DNA from: Parabacteroides goldsteinii | GTDB taxonomy: Bacteria > Bacteroidota > Bacteroidia > Bacteroidales > Tannerellaceae | DNA: 64,000 nt | Assembly (NCBI RefSeq): GCF_015550595.1 | Contig: NZ_JADNBB010000003.1 | Location: 208,174 to 272,173, forward strand | Direction: 5' to 3' | Shown: piece after piece, positions 1-8,802 of the stretch | How positions within the stretch are numbered: the stretch's first letter is position 1 | Layout of the letters: every line of letters begins with the position of its first letter | Notes under the pieces: generated by a model | Told to the model about the DNA's origin: nothing | Seen by the model: the letters and a program-made list of their open reading frames with translations, nothing else | Databases searched by the model: none | Translations under genes and position numbers: made by a program

Positions 1-516
1 TGAATATTTAACCGTTTCCAATGGTGTTTGATCGGGAGCAATATCCATTATTCCCATTACAATCCAGGCCTTACCATTTCGGTCTTGCTGGGTAACCTGG
101 GTACGGCTGATCACATTTATATATTTACCACTTGCATTAAGCATACGAAATTGATAAACATTCCGGAAATCATTTCTTCTTTCCACAGGAAGAGAATAAA
201 TGAACCGGCTATGCCTGATCTGCAATTCAAGCATTCTGTCACGGTCATCCGGATGTATTCTTTCTTCCAAAAGATCACCCTGCCTTTCTATCGTTCTTAT
301 ATGAGATTGATTGTAACCAAAAATATCGGCAAAACTATCTGATGCAAAATCGTATTGTTCTTTATAAACGTCTACAGTAAACAGGCAACTATGACTCATC
401 TCTGCCATCTGTCGCAAAGCCTCTCTCCTTTTCGTCCACAAACCATAATCAACATCCTGATCCGATATCTGCTGACGGGCCCACATTTCCCCGAGTGTTT
501 CTTTAGATGATGACAT
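1..516 (-). CDS. PAS-domain protein, N-terminal part (cut by left edge)
   Basis: Open reading frame of 172 codons starting with ATG at 516 and still open at base 1. The product begins MSSSKETLGEMW and has a PAS-fold stretch from about residue 40 to 165, with the PAS_3-like motif ERIHPDDRDRM and the closing VMGIMDI. In Bacteroidales such N-terminal PAS domains commonly precede a LuxR-type DNA-binding domain; that part would lie outside the window, so the regulator role is inference. A -7 element (reverse of TAnnTTTG) lies 49 nt upstream at 565-572, which supports this start. Transcribed away from the MBL gene's promoter region; no operon partner visible. Confidence 0.8.
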   Translation of the reverse strand, partial: MSSSKETLGEMWARQQISDQDVDYGLWTKRREALRQMAEMSHSCLFTVDVYKEQYDFASDSFADIFGYNQSHIRTIERQGDLLEERIHPDDRDRMLELQIRHSRFIYSLPVERRNDFRNVYQFRMLNASGKYINVISRTQVTQQDRNGKAWIVMGIMDIAPDQTPLETVKYS

Positions 517-564
517 ATTTATATACGCTTGAAATATTTCTTTCCTTTTTTAATCGATCCGACA

Positions 565-572
565 CAAAGTTA
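565..572 (-). promoter_or_regulatory. -7 element for the PAS gene
   Basis: TAACTTTG on the minus strand fits the Bacteroidetes -7 consensus TAnnTTTG, about 49 nt before the start at 516. No convincing -33 TTTG at the usual spacing. Confidence 0.5.
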
Positions 573-647
573 GCGGATTTTTGTTTGCCTGCTTCACCCG
601 CTTAACTAAATGTCCTTGTTCCGAGCCTGAGTATTAAAGTTGATTTA

Positions 648-1742
648 TCAGTAATGTGTAGCAGAGATATCAACCACCTGTCCGATCACCGGAACGATCA
701 GCTCCAAAGAGTTTTCTTTAGCCATCTCTATTTCGTTTTTCAACGGTTCGTCCCAACGGTGTGAGGCTAATGCGTATTTGGAATGATGGACAGTCACAAC
801 CTTACGGGCTTTCAAATCTTTGGCTGCCTGTCCCAAATACTGAGGCATAATATGGATATTACGCCATCCCTCATTGTACTGTCCGTTTTCCAGAATAGCC
901 AGATCGATATCCGGATACCGGTTGCCTATTTCTTCAAAATGAGTATCGTAACCGCTGTCACCTCCCATATAGACTTTATACGAAGGAGTTTCCAGAAGAA
1001 AAGAAGCCCACAAAGTCTTATTCGATGTCAGTCCGCGACCGGAAAAATGACGGGCTGGCAGGCAACGGACCGTAAAGTTCTCATCCGGCAACGCACTTTC
1101 ATACCAGTCCAGTTCAATAATATTCCTCTTATCGAATCCCCAATATTCAAAATGTTCACCCACACCTAAAGGACAGATTACTTTACGGATACGATCTTTC
1201 AGCCGGATTACCGTCTGATAATCCAAATGATCCCAATGGTCATGACTAATAACCAGATAATCGATATCCGGCATATCTTCCGGTTTATATATATCCGTTC
1301 CTTTAAAAGGCTTATTGACAAAGGAAACCGGAGAAGCCATACAAAACACCGGATCGACTAAAATTCGTTTACCGGATAATTGAAGCAGATAGGAAGAATG
1401 GCCGAACCAGACCATTACATTCGAATCGTCCGCCAAGTTTTTCAAATCGGATTTGATCGCCGGAACCGGAACATCCGGATTCAGTCCGTCAGGCTTTAAG
1501 AACAAATAATCCCACATGCTGTGTAAAAGACCTTTATCGGAAGTCATTAACGTCGTCGGATGTATATTCTGAAACTCTCCATCTTTATATTGGGGCGAAC
1601 GCTTTATCCTTTCCAGTCGCTCCCCCTGCGGCAGACGTCCGAAAGCCGGTCGATTGATAAAGGCGACCACTGCCACTCCCAAAACGATCACTATACCTAT
1701 TATAAGTCCTGCTACCATATATCCTCTTTTTTTTATTTTCAT
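648..1742 (-). CDS. MBL-fold metallohydrolase, NAPE-PLD/UlaG-like, membrane anchored
   Basis: 364 residues. The N-terminus has a basic start and one hydrophobic segment (about residues 8-28), suggesting an inner-membrane anchor or uncleaved signal. The metallo-beta-lactamase core shows HSSYLLQ, the metal-binding SHDHWDHLDYQ (HxHxDH), GDSGYDTHF and VHHSKYAL, in the order usual for the NAPE-hydrolysing phospholipase D-like/UlaG-like branch. In that branch the substrate is a phosphodiester or lactone; which one here cannot be told from sequence. It is a single gene with its own -7 element at 1764-1771. Metal ligands look complete, so I expect an active enzyme. Confidence 0.92.
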   Translation of the reverse strand: MKIKKRGYMVAGLIIGIVIVLGVAVVAFINRPAFGRLPQGERLERIKRSPQYKDGEFQNIHPTTLMTSDKGLLHSMWDYLFLKPDGLNPDVPVPAIKSDLKNLADDSNVMVWFGHSSYLLQLSGKRILVDPVFCMASPVSFVNKPFKGTDIYKPEDMPDIDYLVISHDHWDHLDYQTVIRLKDRIRKVICPLGVGEHFEYWGFDKRNIIELDWYESALPDENFTVRCLPARHFSGRGLTSNKTLWASFLLETPSYKVYMGGDSGYDTHFEEIGNRYPDIDLAILENGQYNEGWRNIHIMPQYLGQAAKDLKARKVVTVHHSKYALASHRWDEPLKNEIEMAKENSLELIVPVIGQVVDISATHY

Positions 1743-1763
1743 ATCAACTCATTTTATATAAAA

Positions 1764-1771
1764 CAAAAGTA
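1764..1771 (-). promoter_or_regulatory. -7 element for the MBL hydrolase
   Basis: TACTTTTG on the minus strand, 22 nt before the start codon; matches TAnnTTTG. Confidence 0.5.
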
Positions 1772-1851
1772 CATCCCTTTTTTCAGAAGTATGGTATATG
1801 GATTACTGATATTTTTACCTTTATCACTGTTCTTATTTGTTGATTTTCGCT

Positions 1852-1859
1852 TATCTTTG
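1852..1859 (+). promoter_or_regulatory. -7 element for the 168-aa protein gene
   Basis: TATCTTTG on the plus strand, 38 nt before ATG 1898. A TTTG at 1836-1839 is too close to be a standard -33. Confidence 0.45.
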
Positions 1860-1897
1860 TTAAATATTAAACCTTGAATCAAATTAAATAAGGAATC

Positions 1898-2404
1898 ATG
1901 AAAGAATTTGAAGCAGCACTAGTCAGCGAAGGAAAGAGTGAAAGAATACCGGAAGAGTACAATTTCTTTGGTAAAGTGATCGGTGAATGGGATCTTGATT
2001 GGAACGACCACCTCAACACACCTACTCCCAGACGCGTAAAAGGAGAATGGATCTTTTCATGGGTACTCGACGGAATGGCAGTACAAGATGTCTTTATTGT
2101 TCCGTCGCGAACAGAAAGATTGATCGATATCCAACCGGACGCAGCTTACGGGACTACTCTCAGGTTATTTAATCCGGAAAAATGTATTTGGGAAATCTTC
2201 TACGGATGCCCGGAAGAATGTGCCCGGCTGGAAGCCCGGAAAGAAGGGGACGAAATTGTCCTGACGGAGATAACTTCGCAAGGTATGAAATGGATATTCT
2301 CTGATATTACAGACAATTCTTTTACCTGGCGAAGTACTGCCATCAACGAAGACGGGGAATGGATCACTTTAGCTAAAGTTTTCGCTATCCGTAAAAAGAA
2401 ATAA
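1898..2404 (+). CDS. Small cytoplasmic lipocalin/DUF1579-like protein of unknown function
   Basis: 168 residues, no signal peptide and no membrane segment. The pattern of short beta strands with repeated tryptophans (GEWDLDWND, GEWIFSWVLDG, KWIFSDITDNSFTWRS) resembles the DUF1579/lipocalin-like beta-barrel proteins in which a small barrel binds or senses a ligand. I do not recognise a specific family with certainty. It has its own promoter at 1852 and ends 3 nt before the end of the convergent AraC gene, so the two genes meet tail to tail without a visible terminator. No catalytic motif seen. Confidence 0.8.
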   Translation: MKEFEAALVSEGKSERIPEEYNFFGKVIGEWDLDWNDHLNTPTPRRVKGEWIFSWVLDGMAVQDVFIVPSRTERLIDIQPDAAYGTTLRLFNPEKCIWEIFYGCPEECARLEARKEGDEIVLTEITSQGMKWIFSDITDNSFTWRSTAINEDGEWITLAKVFAIRKKK

Positions 2405-2407
2405 AAC

Positions 2408-3307
2408 TTAATTCTGCATCCGATACTCATTCGGAGAAGTTCCCACACACTTTTTAAACAAACGGGTAAAGTGTTGCGGATACTTAAAGCCTAATTCATA
2501 AGCGATCTCACTGATGGAACGGCTGGTATCGAGCACTTTCTCTTTTGCCATATCGATAAGATATAGCTGGATTTGCTCCTGCGCAGATTTACCCGTTTCC
2601 TTTTTTATCAGATCACCCAGATAATTTGCCGAAAGATGTAACTGGTCGGCACAATACTGAACGGATGGCAGTCCGATATTCTGCGGTTTATCCGACTGGA
2701 AATAGTCGTTCATAATCTTCTCGAACTTTGCCAGTGTATCCTTATTCGCATTTTCACGGGTAATAAACTGACGGTCGTAAAAACGGACGCAATAGTTTAA
2801 TAGCAGTTCGATATTCGAAACGATCAGCATTTTACTATGCTTATCTATTCCATGATGTAGTTCCAGTTCTATATTTTTCAGGCAATCGATTACTATCTGC
2901 CGTTCCTGTTCCGAAAGATGAAGTGCCTCATATACTTCATAAGAAAAGAAACGGTAATTCTTAATGTTACGACCGAGAGATGTACCACGGATCAAATCAG
3001 GATGGAAAAGCAACGCCCATCCTTTCGGCTGGATATATTCACCTTTCCGGGCAACACCTACCACTTGCCCTGGAGCTGTGAAAACCATCGTACCCTCTTG
3101 ATAGTCATAATAATTACGTCCGTATTGCAGGTCACCGCATTTCACATCCTTCAAAAAGACTGAGTAAAAGCCATATCTTATACGTGCACTCTCTACCTGT
3201 AGTTCGCATTTAGAAAAGTCGACAATACTGATCAGCGGATGTAGTGTTTCCAGTCCCATCCGGTCATTATACTGATAAATGTGATCCATTTCTCTAATTT
3301 CCATCAT
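2408..3307 (-). CDS. AraC-family transcriptional regulator
   Basis: 299 residues. The N-terminal half is a cupin-like sensing domain (GRNYYDYQEGTMVFTAPGQV). The C-terminal ~100 residues carry two helix-turn-helix motifs, the second with the AraC signature ISEIAYELGFKYPQHFTRLFKK and the closing GTSPNEYR. It is divergent from the polyferredoxin/aldo-keto reductase genes that start 170 nt away, and AraC regulators often control a divergent neighbour, so control of those genes is a reasonable inference. It is a close paralogue of the AraC gene at 19446-20357, sharing stretches such as FLKDVKCG and LHLSEQERQ. A -7 element (TAACTTTG) lies at 3329-3336. Confidence 0.95.
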   Translation of the reverse strand: MMEIREMDHIYQYNDRMGLETLHPLISIVDFSKCELQVESARIRYGFYSVFLKDVKCGDLQYGRNYYDYQEGTMVFTAPGQVVGVARKGEYIQPKGWALLFHPDLIRGTSLGRNIKNYRFFSYEVYEALHLSEQERQIVIDCLKNIELELHHGIDKHSKMLIVSNIELLLNYCVRFYDRQFITRENANKDTLAKFEKIMNDYFQSDKPQNIGLPSVQYCADQLHLSANYLGDLIKKETGKSAQEQIQLYLIDMAKEKVLDTSRSISEIAYELGFKYPQHFTRLFKKCVGTSPNEYRMQN

Positions 3308-3328
3308 ATGCTTTCTGTTTTGTTTTCA

Positions 3329-3336
3329 CAAAGTTA
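3329..3336 (-). promoter_or_regulatory. -7 element for the AraC gene
   Basis: TAACTTTG on the minus strand, 22 nt upstream of the start codon at 3307. Confidence 0.5.
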
Positions 3337-3410
3337 GATGTTTTTTGCTTCATTTTTCATCTGTCACGGCAAATCAGTAATAATGGTATATATAACTGTA
3401 ATATGTGTAA

Positions 3411-3440
3411 TTGTTAACGGGAAAAACAAGAATAATTTTG
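3411..3440 (+). promoter_or_regulatory. Promoter for the polyferredoxin/aldo-keto reductase genes
   Basis: TTG at 3411-3413 (part of ATTG), 19-nt spacer, then TAATTTTG at 3433-3440. This is close to the Bacteroidetes consensus and leaves a leader of about 30 nt before ATG 3477. Confidence 0.6.
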
Positions 3441-3476
3441 CATCAGTAATAATCAACAAAATATTCAGAGAAGTAT

Positions 3477-4949
3477 ATGTTAAGAAAAATCAGACTAACT
3501 GTCGCCGTCATTTTCTTTACCCTGATCACCTTGTTGTTCCTCGACTTCACGGGGACAATACATCAGTGGTTCGGTTGGATGGCGAAGATACAATTCCTTC
3601 CGGCATTGCTGGTGGTGAATATAGGAATAGTGATAGGGCTTGTTGTCCTGACATTACTGTTCGGACGGATCTACTGTTCGATTATTTGTCCGCTGGGGGT
3701 ATTTCAGGATGTTGTTTCATGGATAGCCGGAAAACAAAAGAAGAGCCGTTTTTCGTATTCACCGTCGGTTAGCTGGTTGCGTTATGGGATACTTGCTATG
3801 TTTATACTTGCGATGATTGGAGGTTTCGGTTCGCTATTGGCTTTGCTGGCTCCATACAGTGCCTATGGGCGGATCGCCTCCAACCTGTTCGCACCTTTCT
3901 ATCAATGGGCAAACAATGGACTCGCCTATCTCGCCGAACGGATGGATAGCTATGCTTTTTATACGGTAGATGTTTGGATGAAAGGAATAGCCACTTTCAC
4001 TATAGCCATCATAACATTTATCGTACTGACTATATTGGCGTGGCGTAACGGACGAACTTACTGCAATACCATTTGTCCGGTAGGAACCATTCTCGGCTTC
4101 CTTGCCCGGTATTCTTACTTCAAACCGGTTATCGATACCGAAAAATGTAACGGTTGCGGATTATGTGCCCGGAATTGTAAGGCTGCATGCATCGATACCC
4201 AAGAACACCGGATCGATTACAGCCGTTGTGTAACTTGTATGGATTGTATCGGGAAATGTCGCCGGAATGCCCTGAAATATGTACCGGGACAATCGCTGCC
4301 TAAGAAACCCTCTGCTTCACGCCGTCACTTTTTATCGGCAGCTACCCTGTTTGCCGTATCAGCCACATTGAAGGCGCAAGTCAAACCCGAAAAGAATGTA
4401 GATGGCGGTTTAGCTCCGATCGAAGACAAACAAAAGCCGGAACGCCGCACTCCTATCACACCTCCCGGATCATTAAGCGCACGAAACTTCACCGGTCATT
4501 GTACTGCCTGCCAATTATGTGTATCCGTTTGTACCAACCAGGTACTGCGTCCATCCGGTAACCTTATGACCCTGATGCAACCGGAAATGTCCTATGAACT
4601 CGGTTATTGTCGGCCGGAATGTACCAAATGTGCAGACGTATGTCCTACCAGTGCCATACAGCCGATCAGCGTAGCCGACAAATCAGCTATTCAGATCGGA
4701 CATGCCGTATGGATCAAAGACCTTTGCGTAGTCAATACCGACGGTGTCGATTGCGGGAACTGTGCCCGCCATTGTCCGACAGCAGCTATACAGATGGTTC
4801 CCAAAGATCCCGAAGCACTCGACTCACCGAAAATACCGGTTATCAATACCGAACGTTGTATCGGTTGCGGGGCCTGCGAACATCTTTGTCCCTCCCGTCC
4901 GCTGAGTGCCATCTATGTGGAAGGACACGAAATGCACCGGATCATTTAA
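3477..4949 (+). CDS. Membrane polyferredoxin (NapH/CcoG-like, multiple 4Fe-4S)
   Basis: 490 residues. The first ~215 residues hold about five membrane helices with two CxxxCP motifs (YCSIICPLG, YCNTICPVG), the arrangement of the NapH/CcoG-type membrane ferredoxins. After that come six cysteine clusters of 4Fe-4S type, for example CNGCGLCARNC, CVTCMDCIGKC, CTACQLCVSVC and CIGCGACEHLCP. A short positively charged stretch with RRHFLSAA at about 278-290 resembles a Tat-like signal inside the chain, so the C-terminal ferredoxin half may face the periplasm; that is inference. The next gene begins 30 nt downstream and encodes an Fe-S aldo/keto reductase, so electron delivery from quinol or a soluble donor to that enzyme is likely. 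Confidence 0.93.
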   Translation: MLRKIRLTVAVIFFTLITLLFLDFTGTIHQWFGWMAKIQFLPALLVVNIGIVIGLVVLTLLFGRIYCSIICPLGVFQDVVSWIAGKQKKSRFSYSPSVSWLRYGILAMFILAMIGGFGSLLALLAPYSAYGRIASNLFAPFYQWANNGLAYLAERMDSYAFYTVDVWMKGIATFTIAIITFIVLTILAWRNGRTYCNTICPVGTILGFLARYSYFKPVIDTEKCNGCGLCARNCKAACIDTQEHRIDYSRCVTCMDCIGKCRRNALKYVPGQSLPKKPSASRRHFLSAATLFAVSATLKAQVKPEKNVDGGLAPIEDKQKPERRTPITPPGSLSARNFTGHCTACQLCVSVCTNQVLRPSGNLMTLMQPEMSYELGYCRPECTKCADVCPTSAIQPISVADKSAIQIGHAVWIKDLCVVNTDGVDCGNCARHCPTAAIQMVPKDPEALDSPKIPVINTERCIGCGACEHLCPSRPLSAIYVEGHEMHRII

Positions 4950-4979
4950 TATACCCGAAAATCATCAAAACAAAGCATC

Positions 4980-6386
4980 ATGGAAGAAAATTACAAAAAG
5001 AATATAGACCGACGGAGATTCCTGAAAGTATTAGGCGGCAGTACGCTGGCATCGACAGCCTCACTTTATAGTTGCAAACCGGACAGAAACGCTTCCTTCC
5101 GGGGAAACGGTTCCGGGGATATTCCTGCCGAAATGACCTACCGCACCACGCCCACAACAGGCGATAAAGTATCCTTGTTAGGATATGGCTGTATGCGTTG
5201 GCCGACAGTTTCCAACAGCAGTGCAAGGGACAGCAGCGACGAGATCGACCAGGAAATGGTCAATCGCCTGGTCGACTACGCCATTGCACATGGTATCAAC
5301 TATTTCGACACATCGCCTGCATACTGTAAAGGACGTTCGGAGCATGCCACAGGTATCGCTCTCAGCCGTTATCCGCGTGATACCTATTATATTGCCACCA
5401 AATTATCCAACTTCGCGCCCCAGACATGGAGCCGTGAAAACTCGATGGCTATGTATCGTAACTCAATGAAAGAGCTGCAAGTCGACTATATCGACTATTA
5501 CCTGTTGCACGGTATCGGTATGGGAAACGGCATGGAGGATTTCGAAGGACGTTATATAAATAACGGTATGCTCGATTTTCTGCTTGAAGAACGAAAAGCA
5601 GGCCGCATCCGCAACCTGGGTTTCTCTTATCATGGAGATATCAAAGTCTTCGACTACCTCCTCTCCCGTCAGGACGAAATTAAATGGGACTTTGTCCAGA
5701 TACAGCTCAACTATGTTGACTGGAAACATGCAAAAGAGGTCAACACCCGGAATACCGATGCTGAATATCTATACGGCGAATTACAGAAACGGAACATCCC
5801 CGCCATCATCATGGAACCGTTACTGGGAGGCCGTCTCTCGAACGTACACGACCATATTGCAGCGAAACTGAAACAGCGCAGTCCCGAGTCGAGTGTCGCA
5901 TCATGGGCTTTCCGTTTCGCCGGAACATTTCCGGGTGTATTGACTGTGTTAAGCGGAATGACTTATATGGAACATCTGCAGGATAACCTCCGTACCTATT
6001 CCCCGTTGGAACCGCTGACGGATAACGATCTGGCTTTTCTGGAAGAGACTGCCGTACAAATGCTCCGCTATCCAACCATTCCCTGCAATGACTGCAAATA
6101 TTGTATGCCTTGTCCGTATGGTCTGGATATACCGGAAATCCTCTTGCATTACAACCGTTGTATCAATGCCGGAAATATTCCGGAAAGCCGGCAGGATGAA
6201 AATTATGCGAAAGCGCGTCGTGCTTTCCTTGTCGGATACGACCGTAGTGTTCCCCGGTTACGCCAGGCTAATCATTGTGTCGGCTGTAACCAGTGCAATC
6301 CGCATTGTCCGCAAAACATCGATATTCCGAAAGAGTTGTTACGTATAGATAAATATACGGAACAGTTGAAACAAAACTTATTATAG
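4980..6386 (+). CDS. Tat-exported aldo/keto reductase with C-terminal 4Fe-4S clusters
   Basis: 468 residues. The N-terminus shows a twin-arginine motif (DRRRFLKVL) followed by a hydrophobic stretch and SLYSC, compatible with Tat export and perhaps lipidation. The aldo/keto reductase barrel follows, with the likely catalytic tetrad at D110, Y115 (DTSPAYCKG), K141 and H177 (LLHG). The last ~110 residues add two cysteine clusters, CNDCKYCMPCPYG and CVGCNQCNPHCP, as in the Fe-S-containing aldo/keto reductases common in anaerobes. It lies 30 nt after the polyferredoxin gene and is almost certainly co-transcribed. The substrate is unknown. Confidence 0.94.
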   Translation: MEENYKKNIDRRRFLKVLGGSTLASTASLYSCKPDRNASFRGNGSGDIPAEMTYRTTPTTGDKVSLLGYGCMRWPTVSNSSARDSSDEIDQEMVNRLVDYAIAHGINYFDTSPAYCKGRSEHATGIALSRYPRDTYYIATKLSNFAPQTWSRENSMAMYRNSMKELQVDYIDYYLLHGIGMGNGMEDFEGRYINNGMLDFLLEERKAGRIRNLGFSYHGDIKVFDYLLSRQDEIKWDFVQIQLNYVDWKHAKEVNTRNTDAEYLYGELQKRNIPAIIMEPLLGGRLSNVHDHIAAKLKQRSPESSVASWAFRFAGTFPGVLTVLSGMTYMEHLQDNLRTYSPLEPLTDNDLAFLEETAVQMLRYPTIPCNDCKYCMPCPYGLDIPEILLHYNRCINAGNIPESRQDENYAKARRAFLVGYDRSVPRLRQANHCVGCNQCNPHCPQNIDIPKELLRIDKYTEQLKQNLL

Positions 6387-6455
6387 CAAGGATATATGAG
6401 CTAAAAAGAAAAACAATTTGAACGAATAAAGAACAGGGTATTGTCTTAAAACTGC

Positions 6456-6463
6456 TACTTTTG
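6456..6463 (+). promoter_or_regulatory. -7 element for the flavodoxin-like reductase
   Basis: TACTTTTG, 20 nt before ATG 6483. No good -33 box. Confidence 0.5.
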
Positions 6464-6482
6464 TCCAATAAAGATTATATAT

Positions 6483-7097
6483 ATGAAAGTGTTACTTATT
6501 AATGGAAGTCCCCGGAAAGAGGGGAATACATTTCTGGCTTTGTCAGAAGTGGCAACAGCTTTGGAACAGAATGGCGTCGAAACCCGTATCATCCAACTTG
6601 GCAATAAAGCCGTACAAGGTTGCATTGCCTGTAACAAGTGCAACGAATTGGGAAGATGCGTTTTCAAAGATAAACTGTATGAAGAGATACGTGAAAATCT
6701 TCAGGATATAGATGGATTGATAGTAGGTTCTCCCGTATATTATGCCGGGCCTAACGGTTCGCTTTGTGCCATCCTTGACAGAGTATTCTATTCCTGTTCG
6801 GATATGCTTACATACAAACCGGCAGCCGCAATTGCAGTCTGTCGACGTGGCGGAGCCAGCGCTACCATCGACCGGCTGAACAAATATTTTACGATCAACA
6901 ACATGCCTGTCGTCTCTTCGCAATACTGGAACATCATACACGGCCGCTTGCCCGGCGAGGCTGTACAGGATGCCGAAGGTTTACAAATCATGCGGACACT
7001 CGGTAAGAATATGGCCTGGCTACTGAAAAACATAAAAGCCGGGGCACAGCCATTGCCGGAAACTGAAGAGCGGCAAATAACGAACTTTATCAGATAA
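6483..7097 (+). CDS. Flavodoxin-family NAD(P)H-dependent FMN reductase
   Basis: 204 residues, cytoplasmic. It opens with the FMN phosphate-binding loop NGSPRKEGNT and has the second flavin contact GSPVYYAGPNGSL at about 80-92. A cluster CIACNKCNELGRC at about 47-59 is typical of the iron-sulfur flavoprotein/multimeric flavodoxin group; in some members these cysteines hold a 4Fe-4S cluster. It has its own -7 element about 100 nt after the aldo/keto reductase stop, so it may be both read through and separately expressed. Specific acceptor unknown. Confidence 0.92.
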   Translation: MKVLLINGSPRKEGNTFLALSEVATALEQNGVETRIIQLGNKAVQGCIACNKCNELGRCVFKDKLYEEIRENLQDIDGLIVGSPVYYAGPNGSLCAILDRVFYSCSDMLTYKPAAAIAVCRRGGASATIDRLNKYFTINNMPVVSSQYWNIIHGRLPGEAVQDAEGLQIMRTLGKNMAWLLKNIKAGAQPLPETEERQITNFIR

Positions 7098-7107
7098 TAT
7101 TATCTGT
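7091..7107 (+). terminator. Probable terminator after the FMN reductase
   Basis: A 16-bp palindrome (CAGATAAT mirrored) overlaps the stop codon and runs into TTTTT. An alternative hairpin uses a second CAGATAAT at 7122-7129. Confidence 0.4.
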
Positions 7108-7141
7108 TTTTCCTATACAGGGCAGATAATGAGCTATTATC

Positions 7142-7691
7142 TCAAATCTCCTTATACATGCGTAAATATTGTATAGGAGTCTGTCCTGTATATTTCCTAA
7201 AATCTTTAATAAAATGGTTCGTATCGCTATACCCATTATTGACTGCAATGTCAGTCAAATCCTCTTTTTTTTCAAGAAGGGAAACATAAGCATTGATAAA
7301 ACGCTGTAACGATATATATGTTTTCGGTGTTATACCTAACTTCTCCGAGAAGTTACGTTCTAACCATTTATAGTTTACTCCCAGTTCCCTGTTCAGCCTT
7401 TCAATAGAAACTGCACCTCTTTGTTTCCCATTGATATCTGCTTCTTTATTCATCTCTTTTATCAGTCCTGCACTATCATCGAATACAGCCTGCAAATTCC
7501 AGAACGGTCTGCCTCCAAGCTCCTTTGCATTTAATCGGCATATAGAATTCTACCTCACTATCCAAATCAGACAAAAAGGCGAGCATAGGAGTTTCGTCAT
7601 TATATGCCAAAGATTCAGACATATTACTACAAGGAAATCTTTCTTCATTAAGAAAACAACTGATAAAAAATAAATTAACGAAGATTGCCAA
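7142..7691 (-). pseudogene. Broken AraC-family regulator
   Basis: Two overlapping minus-strand frames look like one former gene. The downstream frame (7142 to about 7520) encodes a normal AraC DNA-binding end: ITPKTYISLQRFINAY, then LTDIAVNNGYSDTNHFIKDFRKYTG and TPIQYLR. The upstream frame (7476-7691) encodes a short piece ending FYMPIKCKGAWRQ. Around 7500-7520 the better reading passes from one frame to the other (PIKCK to GGRPFWNLQAVFDD), so a frameshift is likely. Only about 180 residues are left against 270-300 for a whole regulator, and the sensing domain is mostly missing. The remaining HTH part might still be translated from an internal start. Confidence 0.6.
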
Positions 7692-7720
7692 AGAATTGAT
7701 AATCTAGCACATAATCACAA

Positions 7721-7760
7721 AATCAGCCAGATTGTTATGCATTAAACAATCTGGCTGATT
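7721..7760 (-). terminator. Strong hairpin terminator after the Rpn gene
   Basis: Perfect 16-bp stem (arms 7721-7736 and 7745-7760) with an 8-nt loop, followed on the minus strand by TTTTG. It lies 20 nt beyond the stop of the Rpn-family gene. Confidence 0.75.
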
Positions 7761-7780
7761 TAATTAACAAACAATAGAAA

Positions 7781-8692
7781 CTATAATTCGCCTATTTCTT
7801 CAACCGACAATCCGGTACATTGGGCAATTGTTTCAATATTAATTCCCTGCTTTTTAAAATTGGCAGCAATAAGACGTTGTTCTTCTGCCTTACCTTCGAC
7901 TTTGCCTTCTGCCTTACCTTTTTCTATTCCTTTCTCCATACCGTCGTCAAAACTAGTATCGAGTGCAGCAGAAAGGTCACGTTCGACGGAGAGGCTCAGT
8001 TCATATTCCAGTCGTTGATCGGGAGTCATACGCTCTACTTCCACGATACTTTTCAGTTTACGGAATATCTGATTGTTCAGTTCTTCGGGTAATCGTTCCA
8101 TGATCTCGATATTATTTAATACATATAACCACTTCTTATAAAGCGTATCACACTCATGCAAAGGTAATACAAATTTCGGCATTTCAAGATAGATTTCATT
8201 AAGCGTTTCGCTGAAAGGAATCTTCAGTTCACGATCCATACGCACAATATCCCAACGGTATTTCTCCGGACGCGACGGTTCCATGATATAGTTCAGTACG
8301 CAAATGACATATACTTTACTGATATGATAGTTCCATCGTTTACGAATCCTTTCATCCGGTTCCTTTTCCAACTTCTCTTTTACAATCATGGATTGTTGCT
8401 GGATAGCAAAGGATGCATAATACAGTACTCTGTCGGAGAAGTATTTCTGACGGCTTTTTTGCATTTCGACAATGAAAACTTCTCCGCTTTCATTCTCGCA
8501 AAAAATATCGAACACGGCACGCCGTTGGTCCTGTTTCAAACCAAGCATCTCTACATTACGAAAGGTGATGTCTACGATTACTTCCTGTTGAATGACTTCA
8601 TTAAGGAAACTGATGATAAGATCTTTACTTACTTCACTGCCGAAAATCTTTTTCCAGCCGTAATCCGAGAAAGGATTGATAAATTTGTTCAT
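7781..8692 (-). CDS. Rpn-family recombination-promoting nuclease / PD-(D/E)XK transposase
   Basis: 303 residues from the chosen start, MNKFINPFSDYGWKKIFG. The opening, together with AVFDIFCENESGEVFIVEMQKSRQ at about 60-85, gives the D...ExQ nuclease pattern of the Rpn/PDDEXK_2 family. Rpn proteins are RecA-independent, recombination-promoting nucleases, often in many copies per genome and probably self-mobilising or phage-defence related. The C-terminus has the usual charged repeat (EKGIEKGKAEGKVEGKAEEQ). A longer reading from 8731 would start at a TTG inside the -7 element at 8729-8736, so ATG 8692 is preferred. Single gene with its own promoter and terminator. Confidence 0.9.
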   Translation of the reverse strand: MNKFINPFSDYGWKKIFGSEVSKDLIISFLNEVIQQEVIVDITFRNVEMLGLKQDQRRAVFDIFCENESGEVFIVEMQKSRQKYFSDRVLYYASFAIQQQSMIVKEKLEKEPDERIRKRWNYHISKVYVICVLNYIMEPSRPEKYRWDIVRMDRELKIPFSETLNEIYLEMPKFVLPLHECDTLYKKWLYVLNNIEIMERLPEELNNQIFRKLKSIVEVERMTPDQRLEYELSLSVERDLSAALDTSFDDGMEKGIEKGKAEGKVEGKAEEQRLIAANFKKQGINIETIAQCTGLSVEEIGEL

Positions 8693-8728
8693 AGCTAATG
8701 GTTTTATATATCCGTTAATAAATATGGG

Positions 8729-8736
8729 CAAATATA
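8729..8736 (-). promoter_or_regulatory. -7 element for the Rpn gene
   Basis: TATATTTG on the minus strand, giving a leader of about 30 nt. It excludes the upstream TTG at 8731 as a start codon. Confidence 0.55.
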
Positions 8737-8802
8737 GATAATTATTTTATAGATTGGTTATAGGTATGTAACTATTTTTATAAGTTTTAATCTGATCCGC
8801 CC

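Noticed and set aside
1723-1732. Short A/T tracts, such as in the MBL gene start and the GT4 gene near 59223, as phase-variation tracts
   Set aside because: Runs of 7-9 A or T are frequent in this AT-rich DNA and code for ordinary lysine stretches.
3338-3772. Plus-strand frame of 144 codons overlapping the polyferredoxin start
   Set aside because: It begins before the promoter at 3411-3440 and its second half is a wrong frame of the polyferredoxin gene.
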